Assembly: GCA_964462515.1 (NCBI GenBank)
Contig: CAYWXK010000024.1
Location: 1 to 63,608 of the forward strand
Reading direction: 5' to 3'
Length of the DNA stretch: 63,608 nucleotides
Origin: CAYWXK01 sp964462515
GTDB lineage: Bacteria > Planctomycetota > Phycisphaerae > Sedimentisphaerales > Anaerobacaceae
Shown here: in pieces, positions 8,969 to 16,650 of the stretch
Position numbering within the stretch: position 1 is the first letter of the stretch
How the letters are laid out: each line of letters opens with the position of its first letter
Translations under genes and position numbers: made by a program
Notes under the pieces: model-generated
What the model was told of the DNA's origin: nothing
What the model saw: the letters and a program-made list of their open reading frames with translations, nothing else
The model's database searches: none

Positions 8969-9598
8969 ACTAAACTAAAAAGCAGCCAGACTTAAACTTA
9001 TAGTCATACAATTAGGGTAACCTTATATCTTTCCATACCTTTAGTATCGGATGTTTTAGCAATCGCGTTTGGGAAAAAAACAAACCGTAAAGACCGAAAA
9101 AAACAAGCCTGTTCGTCAAACGCCTGACTAACGCCATTCGGCAAAATAGCTTTTGGACTTTAAGAAAAAACAAAAGAGCTGGATAGAGGCTGGTTGGTCA
9201 AGGATAGCGCAGACCTACAAATTCTTAGTTAGCAAAAAAATTAAACAAAATTTTTTAAAAAAATACGAAAAAAGATTGACAGCAGGTCGGATGTATTTTA
9301 TATTTTGCAAAATGTAAACTATTCTTGGCCTCTGAATAACGAACAGTTATTTCTTGGAAAAGATTGTTTTGGGCCGGGCCGCAAAAGAAAAACCCATCCA
9401 GAACTGAATAGATTTAGCAGAGAGAACAGCAGATAAAAATCGAATGAGACTTTAAGAGGCAATCGCTTGCAAATGGTTAGAAATAGAAACTGCAACCTTA
9501 TGACTAATCAAACGCTCTTGTTGCCTGTCGCACCTTTCGGACATTATGAAATCAACATTATCGGATGCTAAAAAACCAACGATGAAAAATCATTAGCG
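8969..9598. other. Long divergent intergenic region with leader
   Basis: About 630 bases between the cyclase and the MerR gene. It contains one strong promoter (9276-9304) pointing right, which leaves a leader of about 290 bases before the MerR start codon. I see no RNA structure there that I can name. Confidence 0.5.
9276..9304 (+). promoter_or_regulatory. Sigma70-type promoter upstream of the MerR gene
   Basis: TTGACA at 9276-9281 and TATATT at 9299-9304 are separated by 17 bases. An AT-rich tract lies just upstream (9240-9270), as in a UP element. Transcription would start near 9311. Confidence 0.6.
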
Positions 9599-9934
9599 AT
9601 GCAACCACAAATTGAAAATGAAACGTTACGAGTACCTGTTAAGCTTTACCGAATCGGTGAAGTAGTTACCTGTACCCCTTTCTCACGACAAACTATTCAC
9701 AATTACACGATGATGGGACTTATCCGTGAGGCACAATGGACCGCAGGCGGACATCGACTTTACGACCAGTCCGTATTTGAAAGACTGTCAAAAATCCTGC
9801 ACCTCAGGAAAACAAAGTCCCTTTCTGAAATAAGACGCATCCTGAGCGAAGAAGAAACTACCGGTAAAGGCCGACCTGCCAGACAAGCCATCGAAGGAAT
9901 AGACGGACATATAAGGTCCTTAGGGGATAACTGA
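9599..9934 (+). CDS. MerR-family DNA-binding regulator
   Basis: 111 residues. The MerR winged-helix signature is visible: YRIGEVVTCTPFSRQTIHNYTMMGLI, then TAGGHRLYDQSVFERL, then a helix KTKSLSEIRRILSEEE. The usual long dimerisation helix and effector domain are short or absent, so the protein is close to a bare DNA-binding domain. There is no clear ribosome-binding site before the ATG. It precedes flgB-like and fliA-like genes on the same strand, though 260 bases separate it from the former. The target is unknown. Confidence 0.8.
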   Translation: MQPQIENETLRVPVKLYRIGEVVTCTPFSRQTIHNYTMMGLIREAQWTAGGHRLYDQSVFERLSKILHLRKTKSLSEIRRILSEEETTGKGRPARQAIEGIDGHIRSLGDN

Positions 9935-10196
9935 AAACAGAAAGAAAAATTGTCAGTGCAAAAAGGTAACAGAAGGGAACGTTTTTATTTAATAGTTATT
10001 TGACTTTGCTGCAAGAATCTAAGGACGATATGAAAGGTTCAGGGATGAACGAACGGCGTTTGCGTTTGGTAACTGTCTTTATAAGACTATTCCATTTTTC
10101 TATCTCATCAAACGATATATAGGGCTAATCTCAACGTGAAGGAACACTGCACCAAAGATTAATTAAGCAGGTGCTACGATTTAGGGAGGAACGTAT

Positions 10197-10613
10197 ATGA
10201 ATTTTACGTCGCTGCCGGCAGACAACATTAGTGAATTGCTTAGCAAGATAATTGAATTCACACAAATTCGCCAAAAGACTCTCACTCAGAATATAAATAA
10301 TATCCACAGTCCCGAATTTGTGCCCAAAGATATAGCGGTAGAGGAATTTTCTGTCCTCCTGCATGAGGCAATCGATGAACACACCCAGAATGGGCGACTG
10401 TTATTACGCGACACCGAAAATATCAAATTTGGTCTCTGTGGCAGCTTCAAAGTCAAACCAATCGTAGATGAATATGCCAGGGAGCTTCTTGAAGAGGATG
10501 TAGGTGACTATTTAGAGCTGCAGATAGATAAAATCATAGAAAATTCATTTAACCAGAGAGTAGCCGCACAGTTGCTAAAGGAAAGGCAAGAGGCAATTTT
10601 AACTCCTCTCTGA
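10197..10613 (+). CDS. flgB: FlgB-like flagellar basal-body rod protein
   Basis: 138 residues, close to FlgB length. The N-terminus RQKTLTQNINNIHSPEFVPKDI matches the rod-protein pattern RQ-x-(V/T)L-x-x-NIAN-x-x-TP-x-(Y/F)-x-x-(R/K)D. The C-terminus ENSFNQRVAAQLL matches the closing helix of FlgB. GGAGG precedes the ATG. FlgB forms the proximal rod in the periplasm. No flgC, fliE or other flagellar gene lies nearby, so this is an orphan copy. The symbol is tentative. Confidence 0.6.
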   Translation: MNFTSLPADNISELLSKIIEFTQIRQKTLTQNINNIHSPEFVPKDIAVEEFSVLLHEAIDEHTQNGRLLLRDTENIKFGLCGSFKVKPIVDEYARELLEEDVGDYLELQIDKIIENSFNQRVAAQLLKERQEAILTPL

Positions 10614-10799
10614 TAAAGTCGCAGGAAGACATCTTTAAGAGGAAGCTTTTGAACGGTTTCTAAAGTTATCGGCCAAAAGGTCGATAAGAAATTCGTTAGG
10701 TGTTCTTTATGTTAGGACGTTGGTAGAACCAGCAAGTAAAGGGTAATTTCTCCTTATCGGACTTAATTCACGGCTATATAAATCTATAGGAGTTACGTA

Positions 10800-11597
10800 A
10801 TGTCACGGACGAATCCTGTGAAAACTCAGCAGGCACTCAATATCAGTCAGGTTTGGGAACAGTTCCACAAAACCCGCGACGACCATCATCGCAATCTTCT
10901 TATGGAGCACTACCGGGACCTGGTGAAATATTGCGCCGAGCGGCTGCACAGCAAACTGCCAGGTAAGGTTGAGCTTGACGACCTGATTAGCGCCGGAATG
11001 TTCGGATTGATGGACGCCATCGATGCTTTCGACCCCACCAGAGGCGTGAAATTCGAGACATACTGTTCGCCACGCGTAAAGGGGTCTATTCTCGATGAGC
11101 TGCGCAGTATGGACTGGGTGCCTCGATTAGTTCGCTCCCGCGCTCACCAATTAGCAAAGGCAACGCACTCGCTCGAAATACATCTCGGCCGCAGGCCAAC
11201 CGAAGAAGAAATTGCAGAAGAACTCAATGTTGATATGGAGGAATTCGACAAGCTCCAGCGAGATGCCAACGCCGCCAGCCAGGTTTCGTTGAATACTAAA
11301 TATAACGATGGCGACGGCGAAAAAGACATTCGTGAAATAGATGTAATTAAAGATGAAAAAAGCGAAAACCCCGTGACAGAAGCTCAAAAACGAGACCTCA
11401 AAAGTCTGCTCACAAAAGGACTTACGCGGGCCGAAAGGCTCATTATCGTTTTGTATTATTATGAAGAGATGACGATGAAGGAAATCGGCGCAACGCTGGA
11501 TTTATCGGAGTCTCGGGTCTCGCAGATGCACTCATCCATTGTCGCGCGCCTCAAAGCCCAGATGAACAGCCGCAAAAAGGAATTCGCAGTAGAGTGA
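10800..11597 (+). CDS. fliA: FliA/WhiG-family RNA polymerase sigma factor
   Basis: 265 residues. Region 2 has ELDDLISAGMFGLMDAIDAFD and the FliA-type FETYCSPRVKGSILDELR-x-x-DW. Region 3 has LGRRPTEEEIAEELN, and region 4 has LTRAERLIIVLYYYEEMTMKEIG with a helix-turn-helix ending in SESRVSQMHSS. AGGAG lies just before the ATG. This group directs flagellar or developmental gene transcription. An orphan FlgB-like gene lies directly upstream, which supports a flagellar link. No FlgM-like anti-sigma is seen. Confidence 0.93.
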   Translation: MSRTNPVKTQQALNISQVWEQFHKTRDDHHRNLLMEHYRDLVKYCAERLHSKLPGKVELDDLISAGMFGLMDAIDAFDPTRGVKFETYCSPRVKGSILDELRSMDWVPRLVRSRAHQLAKATHSLEIHLGRRPTEEEIAEELNVDMEEFDKLQRDANAASQVSLNTKYNDGDGEKDIREIDVIKDEKSENPVTEAQKRDLKSLLTKGLTRAERLIIVLYYYEEMTMKEIGATLDLSESRVSQMHSSIVARLKAQMNSRKKEFAVE

Positions 11598-11722
11598 TAT
11601 TCTACCGCTAACGCCGCAGGTCCTGTTTATCTCTCCGGAATTTACCCAGCCTCATCGCACATAATTTGCTTTTATTATATCCGGCTCTTTCGGCAATCTT
11701 TTACGAAAAACGCGATTGAATG

Positions 11723-11741
11723 CTCCGACTTTTAGTCGGAG
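11723..11741. terminator. Hairpin, first of a similar pair
   Basis: CTCCGACT and AGTCGGAG form an 8-bp stem around a TTT loop. A related hairpin follows 30 bases later. Both lie between convergent genes, so they may act as terminators, although neither has a long T-run. Confidence 0.4.
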
Positions 11742-11771
11742 ATGAAAATCGCATCAATGTATTCCTTAAAG

Positions 11772-11798
11772 AAGCTCCGACCTTTGGCCGGAGAGCTT
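11772..11798. terminator. Hairpin, second of a similar pair
   Basis: AAGCTCCGACC pairs imperfectly with GGCCGGAGAGCTTT. It shares the CTCCGAC(C/T)TTT core with the hairpin at 11723, so the two are probably copies of one small palindromic element. Confidence 0.4.
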
Positions 11799-11823
11799 TA
11801 CTGCAATTGGTATGATTGTCTAA

Positions 11824-12915
11824 TCAGAACTGTCTCCTGCAAAGCAGCGCCAGGCCGCCTAAAGCCAGCAGCAATACCGTAGCAGGTTCCGGGATACAAA
11901 CGGCCTCCTGCGCCAACGTGGCCACGCTTGCCCTGACAACATCTGATGCAAACACGTAGTTGAAGGTAACACCACTCGGATTGAAGGGATTATTGGCTAA
12001 GCCGTTAGCGGCGTCTTCGCTGGAGTGATAGTAGGCATTACAGCCGGAAGACCATATTTCTTCGGCGGTGTTCTCCGATACCATAATCGCAGGGAAACCG
12101 GCTGAGATAAAAGGAGCCTGGTCACCGGCGTACCAGACAGACGTGTGTGGAGTAGCGAAATCAAAGCTAAGTGTTGGCACGTATGTTTCTGCTGCTGTGA
12201 TAAATGTGTTGGCCCAGTCGAGACATGCTGCCGTATCTTGGGTTCCAACGTCAAGGTTCTCCGGCTGCGCAGGGTCACTGTCCCAGCCCGGCCGCAGTAT
12301 CATATCCAGATTAATCATACCGGCGATGGTTTCATTGTTGGCCAGCACCGCATTATTAACGTAGTCACTGCTGCCCTCCATCCAATCCTCTTCAGCGTTG
12401 AATCCGATAAAGCGAATTGTGCATTCGAAGCTATACCGGCTAAGCACTCTGGCGGCCTCGAGCACCCCAGCTATCCCTGAGGCGTTATCATCACCTCCCG
12501 GGCGTTCGCCGCTGCCATAAGTGTCGTAGTGCCCGCCCAGAACGTAAATCTTCCCGGGCTTACCGGCTCCAGGCAATTCGGCAACGACATTCCTGTATGT
12601 CCCCTGAAGGCTAACGTTTAGACCCATTTCGCAGAATCTGTCGCGCAGGTATAGTGCTGCCTCCTGGCTTCCGAGACTTCCGCCGCCGTCCCAGCCGTCA
12701 CGGTTACGATAACCTTGATTGAAACGCTGGTCATAAAGTCCAAGGCCGCAACTCTCGACTGCTGTTTGAAAGCTCTGATATTGGCTCTGTAAAACCTGGT
12801 CAACAAGGTTCTGAACCGACTGCAGCGAAGCCTGCAGCGAGTAAGAAAACCCGAACGTCATCAACAAAAATATTACGCCGGCTCCACGAATGTTCAGATT
12901 GACTGCCCTGCTCAT
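11824..12915 (-). CDS. Secreted M28-family zinc peptidase with PEP-CTERM tail
   Basis: 363 residues. A signal sequence spans about 10-28. The M28 zinc ligands can be followed: GGHYDTY, GGDDNASG, NAEEDW (catalytic and ligand Glu), NLDMI and YYHSSED. This is an aminopeptidase-type co-catalytic zinc site. The C-terminus PEPATVLLLALGGLALLCRRQF is a PEP-CTERM sorting signal, normally processed by an exosortase, so the enzyme is exported and probably anchored or released with exopolysaccharide. No exosortase gene is in the window. GGAG and AAGGG lie upstream of the ATG. It converges with the fliA-like gene. Confidence 0.93.
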   Translation of the reverse strand: MSRAVNLNIRGAGVIFLLMTFGFSYSLQASLQSVQNLVDQVLQSQYQSFQTAVESCGLGLYDQRFNQGYRNRDGWDGGGSLGSQEAALYLRDRFCEMGLNVSLQGTYRNVVAELPGAGKPGKIYVLGGHYDTYGSGERPGGDDNASGIAGVLEAARVLSRYSFECTIRFIGFNAEEDWMEGSSDYVNNAVLANNETIAGMINLDMILRPGWDSDPAQPENLDVGTQDTAACLDWANTFITAAETYVPTLSFDFATPHTSVWYAGDQAPFISAGFPAIMVSENTAEEIWSSGCNAYYHSSEDAANGLANNPFNPSGVTFNYVFASDVVRASVATLAQEAVCIPEPATVLLLALGGLALLCRRQF

Positions 12916-13001
12916 TTCTGCCCTTACACTCCTCTATGCCTAAAAGCGGCTTATTATCATTCTACAACTTCGCAAGCCCGGTTTCAAGCCGAAAGGTAAT
13001 C

Positions 13002-13355
13002 TTATGTGCAAAGTTTCGGGGACCGGCAGAATTGAAGAGCTACGCCGGACCTGCCTGAAGGCGAAATGACCTCTGCGTGAGACCGGCCAATGTCATCGAC
13101 CCTTAAGACCCTGCCGAAACCTGAAATCCTGCCGCCATATTCGAGCAGACCCGTTTTCGGTTGTATCAAAAACTCGACGTTTAAGAAGTCGCCCGGCTTA
13201 AACTCATTGGTCGTAGTCTGAAAGTAAAGGCCGCCGGGGCTTGCGTTCATTGTGCGGCCTGTGTAGCACTTTTCTTGTGCGGAACCGATTTTGCGACAGG
13301 ATAAGTCGAGCCTTATTGGTATCCGCTGATAACGGCGCTTTTCAGGATTGTTCAT
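13002..13355 (-). CDS. PilZ-domain c-di-GMP receptor
   Basis: About 117 residues forming a single PilZ domain. RRYQRI supplies the RxxxR motif, and NASPGG supplies the (D/N)xSxxG motif of c-di-GMP binders. AAGGAGG stands nine bases before the ATG at 13355, so the longer reading to 13388 is rejected. The protein is cytoplasmic. It is a possible effector of the GAF-GGDEF cyclase encoded at 7895. Confidence 0.88.
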   Translation of the reverse strand: MNNPEKRRYQRIPIRLDLSCRKIGSAQEKCYTGRTMNASPGGLYFQTTTNEFKPGDFLNVEFLIQPKTGLLEYGGRISGFGRVLRVDDIGRSHAEVISPSGRSGVALQFCRSPKLCT

Positions 13356-13756
13356 TTCTATATGCCTCCTTGCACAATTTTTTATCATTATCCTTGACCT
13401 ATATTATCATTCTTTAGCAAATCCTATTCCAAAGCAACGGCTGATAAAATACCCCATTTTTACTTTCTACAACTGTTTGCCCATAACATAGTTAAATAAA
13501 CTTACCAGCTCATCAACGCCAAAATCAGCAAACAACACCTCTCGAATGTTGATTTATGACAACGCTAAAAGCCTAACTCTTTGCCCGAAGACCTAATATC
13601 AACACAAAGCTAACAAATTTAGCTCTCTATTTGACAGATTCTTACGCTTCCCATTAAATGCACGGGCATTTTTGTCCGAAAAAACGGACAATCGCGTTGT
13701 TTTTTTTCAACATTTCTCTTGACATCAAAAGACAAGAAGTTCTAATTATTTGGATT
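13356..13756. other. Divergent intergenic region with kinase promoter
   Basis: About 400 AT-rich bases between divergent genes. The only clear element is the promoter at 13719-13748 that ends just before the kinase start codon. Confidence 0.5.
13719..13748 (+). promoter_or_regulatory. Promoter placing the kinase mRNA start at or near its ATG
   Basis: TTGACA at 13719-13724 is followed, after 18 bases, by TAATTA at 13743-13748. The predicted transcription start (about 13755) lies almost on the ATG at 13757, which lacks a ribosome-binding site. The transcript may be leaderless. Confidence 0.5.
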
Positions 13757-14902
13757 ATGACAAACAATCGAGAGTTACAACCGAAAAGACCAAATAAGAG
13801 TGATGACCAGCCGAAACCGGCAGTTACGAATAGCCATTTAAGACTCGGGCCGGTAGGCAAGTCAATCTTCCAGTCATTACCAATCGGAATTGTTGCCTTC
13901 GATACAGATTTGAAAATTGTTGAGGCCAATCCCGAGGCGGCAAAACTTATCGAGTTAGAAGCATACATTGACAGGTCACTATCAAAAGGAACAGACAGCC
14001 CCGGCAGACCAGGGTTAGACTGGACACAACAATTAAAGTCAGCAATATCAACAGGGCAATTGCGCACATTTGACCAGATAGGTTACACATTGGACGGCAA
14101 AACGAAATTGCTGCGGCTGGTCTGCACACCATTGATAAAGCCTAAAAGACAAACGCCTCTTGGGGCTACCCTGATAATCGAAGACATAACCGAAAAGGTC
14201 AATATGCAAAGACAATTGGCCGGTGCGGAAAAATTAGCCTGCCTCGGCAAACTCGCATCCAAAATAGCGCACGAGTTAAGTAACCCGCTAGACGGCATAC
14301 TGCGATACGTCAATCTGGCAGCCAGAGTCATCGAGCAGGAAAATCTCGAAAAGCCGAAAGAATACCTCGCCCGCTGCAGGCAGGGCCTTACGAAAATGGT
14401 TCAAATCGTAAGTGAATTACTGGAATACTCACGCAGCACGCATTCGCCATTGGAATACCTCAAAATAGAGCAAATCATTGAAGACGCCCTGCGTATGATG
14501 GATACAAAACCGGAAACCCTAAACATTAAAATAATAAGAAACTACACGTCCGGCCTGCCCCAGATAAGAAGCGGCAACCTGTATCAGGTATTCTGCAATC
14601 TGGCTAAAAACGCATTCGATGCAATGCCGAACGGCGGAGAGCTGAAGATATCAACCCGCTTGAATAAGGATAATATTATTGTTGTGGAGTTTCGCGATAC
14701 CGGTATTGGTTTTCCGCCGGAACACACTGAAACCATATTCGAGCCATTTTTTACAACAAAAGATAAAGACAAAGGCACTGGATTAGGATTGGCAATATGC
14801 AAGGACATAGTTGAAAGCTATCACGGCAAAATCACCGCCGAAAATGCACCCGCCGGCGGCAGTATATTCACCGTCCATTTACCAGTAACAGGTAATCCCT
14901 AA
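13757..14902 (+). CDS. PAS-domain sensor histidine kinase, NtrB type
   Basis: About 381 residues from the ATG at 13757. A frame open from 13658 would add 33 residues across a promoter-like sequence and is disfavoured. A PAS domain spans about 35-155 (SLPIGIVAFDTDLKIVEANP). The HisKA box has IAHELSNPLDGIL with the phosphorylated His. The ATPase domain has N-box NLAKNAFDAMP, DTGIGF, and GTGLGLAICKDIV. There are no membrane segments, so it senses a cytoplasmic signal. An NtrC-type regulator gene follows 18 bases later, its certain partner. Confidence 0.93.
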   Translation: MTNNRELQPKRPNKSDDQPKPAVTNSHLRLGPVGKSIFQSLPIGIVAFDTDLKIVEANPEAAKLIELEAYIDRSLSKGTDSPGRPGLDWTQQLKSAISTGQLRTFDQIGYTLDGKTKLLRLVCTPLIKPKRQTPLGATLIIEDITEKVNMQRQLAGAEKLACLGKLASKIAHELSNPLDGILRYVNLAARVIEQENLEKPKEYLARCRQGLTKMVQIVSELLEYSRSTHSPLEYLKIEQIIEDALRMMDTKPETLNIKIIRNYTSGLPQIRSGNLYQVFCNLAKNAFDAMPNGGELKISTRLNKDNIIVVEFRDTGIGFPPEHTETIFEPFFTTKDKDKGTGLGLAICKDIVESYHGKITAENAPAGGSIFTVHLPVTGNP

Positions 14903-14920
14903 ACTGTTAAGGACAGTTCT

Positions 14921-16306
14921 ATGAAAGAAAAAAGCATTCTGGTTATAGATGATGACAAAATCATACTGGATTCTTTACGTGAGTTTCTGTCACTGGAAGG
15001 ATTCCGAACCGATGGCGCTGAAACTCTAAAAGGCGCTTTAGCAAAGCTAAACGAGGAAAATTATTCTCTGGTCATAGCAGACGTCAATCTGCCGGATGGA
15101 GATGGTCTGGAATTACTGGATATTATCAGGAAAGAATGTCCACAAACCGTCGTCATTGTGATAACCGGCTACGGCACGATTGAAAGCGCGGTCAGAGCAA
15201 TTAAGCTGGGCGCCTACGATTACCTTACAAAACCAATCATAGATGATGAATTGCGACTGGTAGTAGAAAGGGCCATCAAGCAGCAATCGCTTATGAGCGA
15301 GAACCAGGACCTGCGCTTGCAACTGGAACAAAAATACAGGCTCGAAAACATCATCAGCCATAACTACAAAATGGCAAAAATTTTTGACCTCGTCGAGTCA
15401 GTTGCAGACACCAAAACCACAATATTGATGACTGGCCCATCCGGCACAGGCAAAAGTATGTTAGCCAAGGCGATACACCATCGCTCCAGCCGGCGCGAAA
15501 AATCCTTCGTCGAGGTAAGCTGCGGCGCACTTCCGGAGACCCTTCTCGAAAGCGAATTATTCGGCCACACCAAAGGTTCCTTCACCGGCGCCGTTAGCAA
15601 CAAGGAAGGCAAATTTCTGGCAGCAGACGCAGGCACAATCTTTCTTGACGAAGTTGCCAACTCATCACCTGCACTTCAGGCCAAGCTGCTGCGGGTTCTT
15701 GAGGACAGGCAATTCGAGCCGGTCGGCAGTAATAAAACTATAACGGTCGATACGCGAATTATACTTGCCACGAACCGTAACCTCGAAGAAGAAGTAAAGC
15801 AAAATAGATTCCGCGAAGACCTGTATTACAGGATAAACGTAGTAACAATAAACCTGCCGCCCTTATGCGAGAGGGTAGGTGACATCCCGCTACTCGCTGA
15901 GCATTTCCTGCGACAATACTGTAAACTGCACAATAAAGAAAAGCTCGGCTTTACCGATGAGGCAATGCAATACGTGGAGCGCTATTCCTGGCCCGGCAAT
16001 GTCCGCGAGCTGGAGAACATAGTTGAGCGAGTGGTTTTGCTAAGCAAAGATAAGCTCATCGGCGTTGAGGACCTGCCGAGCTCAATCGGACAGGAGCAAA
16101 ACCAGCAGCAAAAAACATACAAAGCGATAAGCTTAAAAGATGCCCTTGCTGAGCCGGAGAAAAAAATTATCCGCCAGTCGCTCGAAGTCAATCAATGGAA
16201 CCGGCAAGCCACCGCAAAAGCACTTGGTATCAACCGCACTACACTATTTAAAAAAATGAAACAATACGACCTCTACGCCGAGGCCGAAAGATTAGGCCTG
16301 ACCTGA
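14921..16306 (+). CDS. Sigma54-dependent NtrC-type response regulator
   Basis: 461 residues in the standard order. The receiver domain (about 5-120) has DDDK, the phosphorylated Asp in VIADVNLPDGDG, and LTKPI. The AAA+ domain (about 145-375) has Walker A GPSGTGKS, the sigma54-contact loop GSFTGA (a common variant of GAFTGA), Walker B FLDEVAN and an arginine-finger region NRFREDLYYR. The Fis-type helix-turn-helix at the end reads WNRQATAKALGINRTTLFKKM. AAGGA precedes the ATG. It forms an operon with the kinase and activates RpoN promoters. The regulon cannot be read from this window. Confidence 0.95.
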   Translation: MKEKSILVIDDDKIILDSLREFLSLEGFRTDGAETLKGALAKLNEENYSLVIADVNLPDGDGLELLDIIRKECPQTVVIVITGYGTIESAVRAIKLGAYDYLTKPIIDDELRLVVERAIKQQSLMSENQDLRLQLEQKYRLENIISHNYKMAKIFDLVESVADTKTTILMTGPSGTGKSMLAKAIHHRSSRREKSFVEVSCGALPETLLESELFGHTKGSFTGAVSNKEGKFLAADAGTIFLDEVANSSPALQAKLLRVLEDRQFEPVGSNKTITVDTRIILATNRNLEEEVKQNRFREDLYYRINVVTINLPPLCERVGDIPLLAEHFLRQYCKLHNKEKLGFTDEAMQYVERYSWPGNVRELENIVERVVLLSKDKLIGVEDLPSSIGQEQNQQQKTYKAISLKDALAEPEKKIIRQSLEVNQWNRQATAKALGINRTTLFKKMKQYDLYAEAERLGLT

Positions 16307-16650
16307 TAGTTGATTATTGATTATTGAGCGAAAAAGCCAAAAACGCCTATCTTTCTTCTCCCTTGCTCCCCATCCAATAATGCCCATTTCACAAAAAATT
16401 ATGGAAAACGTCCAATAATTTTCTTGACTTGTTACCTTTTTATGATAGCATTCCGAATACGTAATCGTAGAGGACGAAAAGAATGTCATTGCGAGCGAAC
16501 CGCAGGTTCGCGTGGCAATCTCTGACTTTCGATAACGTAAAAACTTATTTTGATAGAAATTCTATGTAGTAGAGGAGCGTAGCCAAGCGTTTAATATGGG
16601 AAATCCCAGATAATGGAACCAATACTCAAATCATACGAAAGGGGTTGAAA
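16307..16650. other. Intergenic region with dispersed repeats
   Basis: Contains a TTGATTATTGATTATTG run at 16309-16327 and a palindromic TCATTGCGAG-type repeat at 16486-16522. No gene is seen. Confidence 0.6.
16486..16522. repeat. TCATTGCGAG-type palindromic repeat
   Basis: TCATTGCGAG opens the element, a perfect GCGAACC/GGTTCGC hairpin lies inside (16495-16511), and GTGGCAATCTC closes it. A 12-base piece, TGTCATTGCGAG, recurs inverted near 5288-5299. Confidence 0.55.

Noticed and set aside
9305..9598. Riboswitch in the long MerR leader
   Set aside because: No conserved riboswitch core could be recognised by eye; only the promoter is claimed.
13658..13756. Extended N-terminus of the PAS kinase
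   Set aside because: The segment contains the TTGACA and TAATTA promoter boxes and does not look like part of a PAS kinase.
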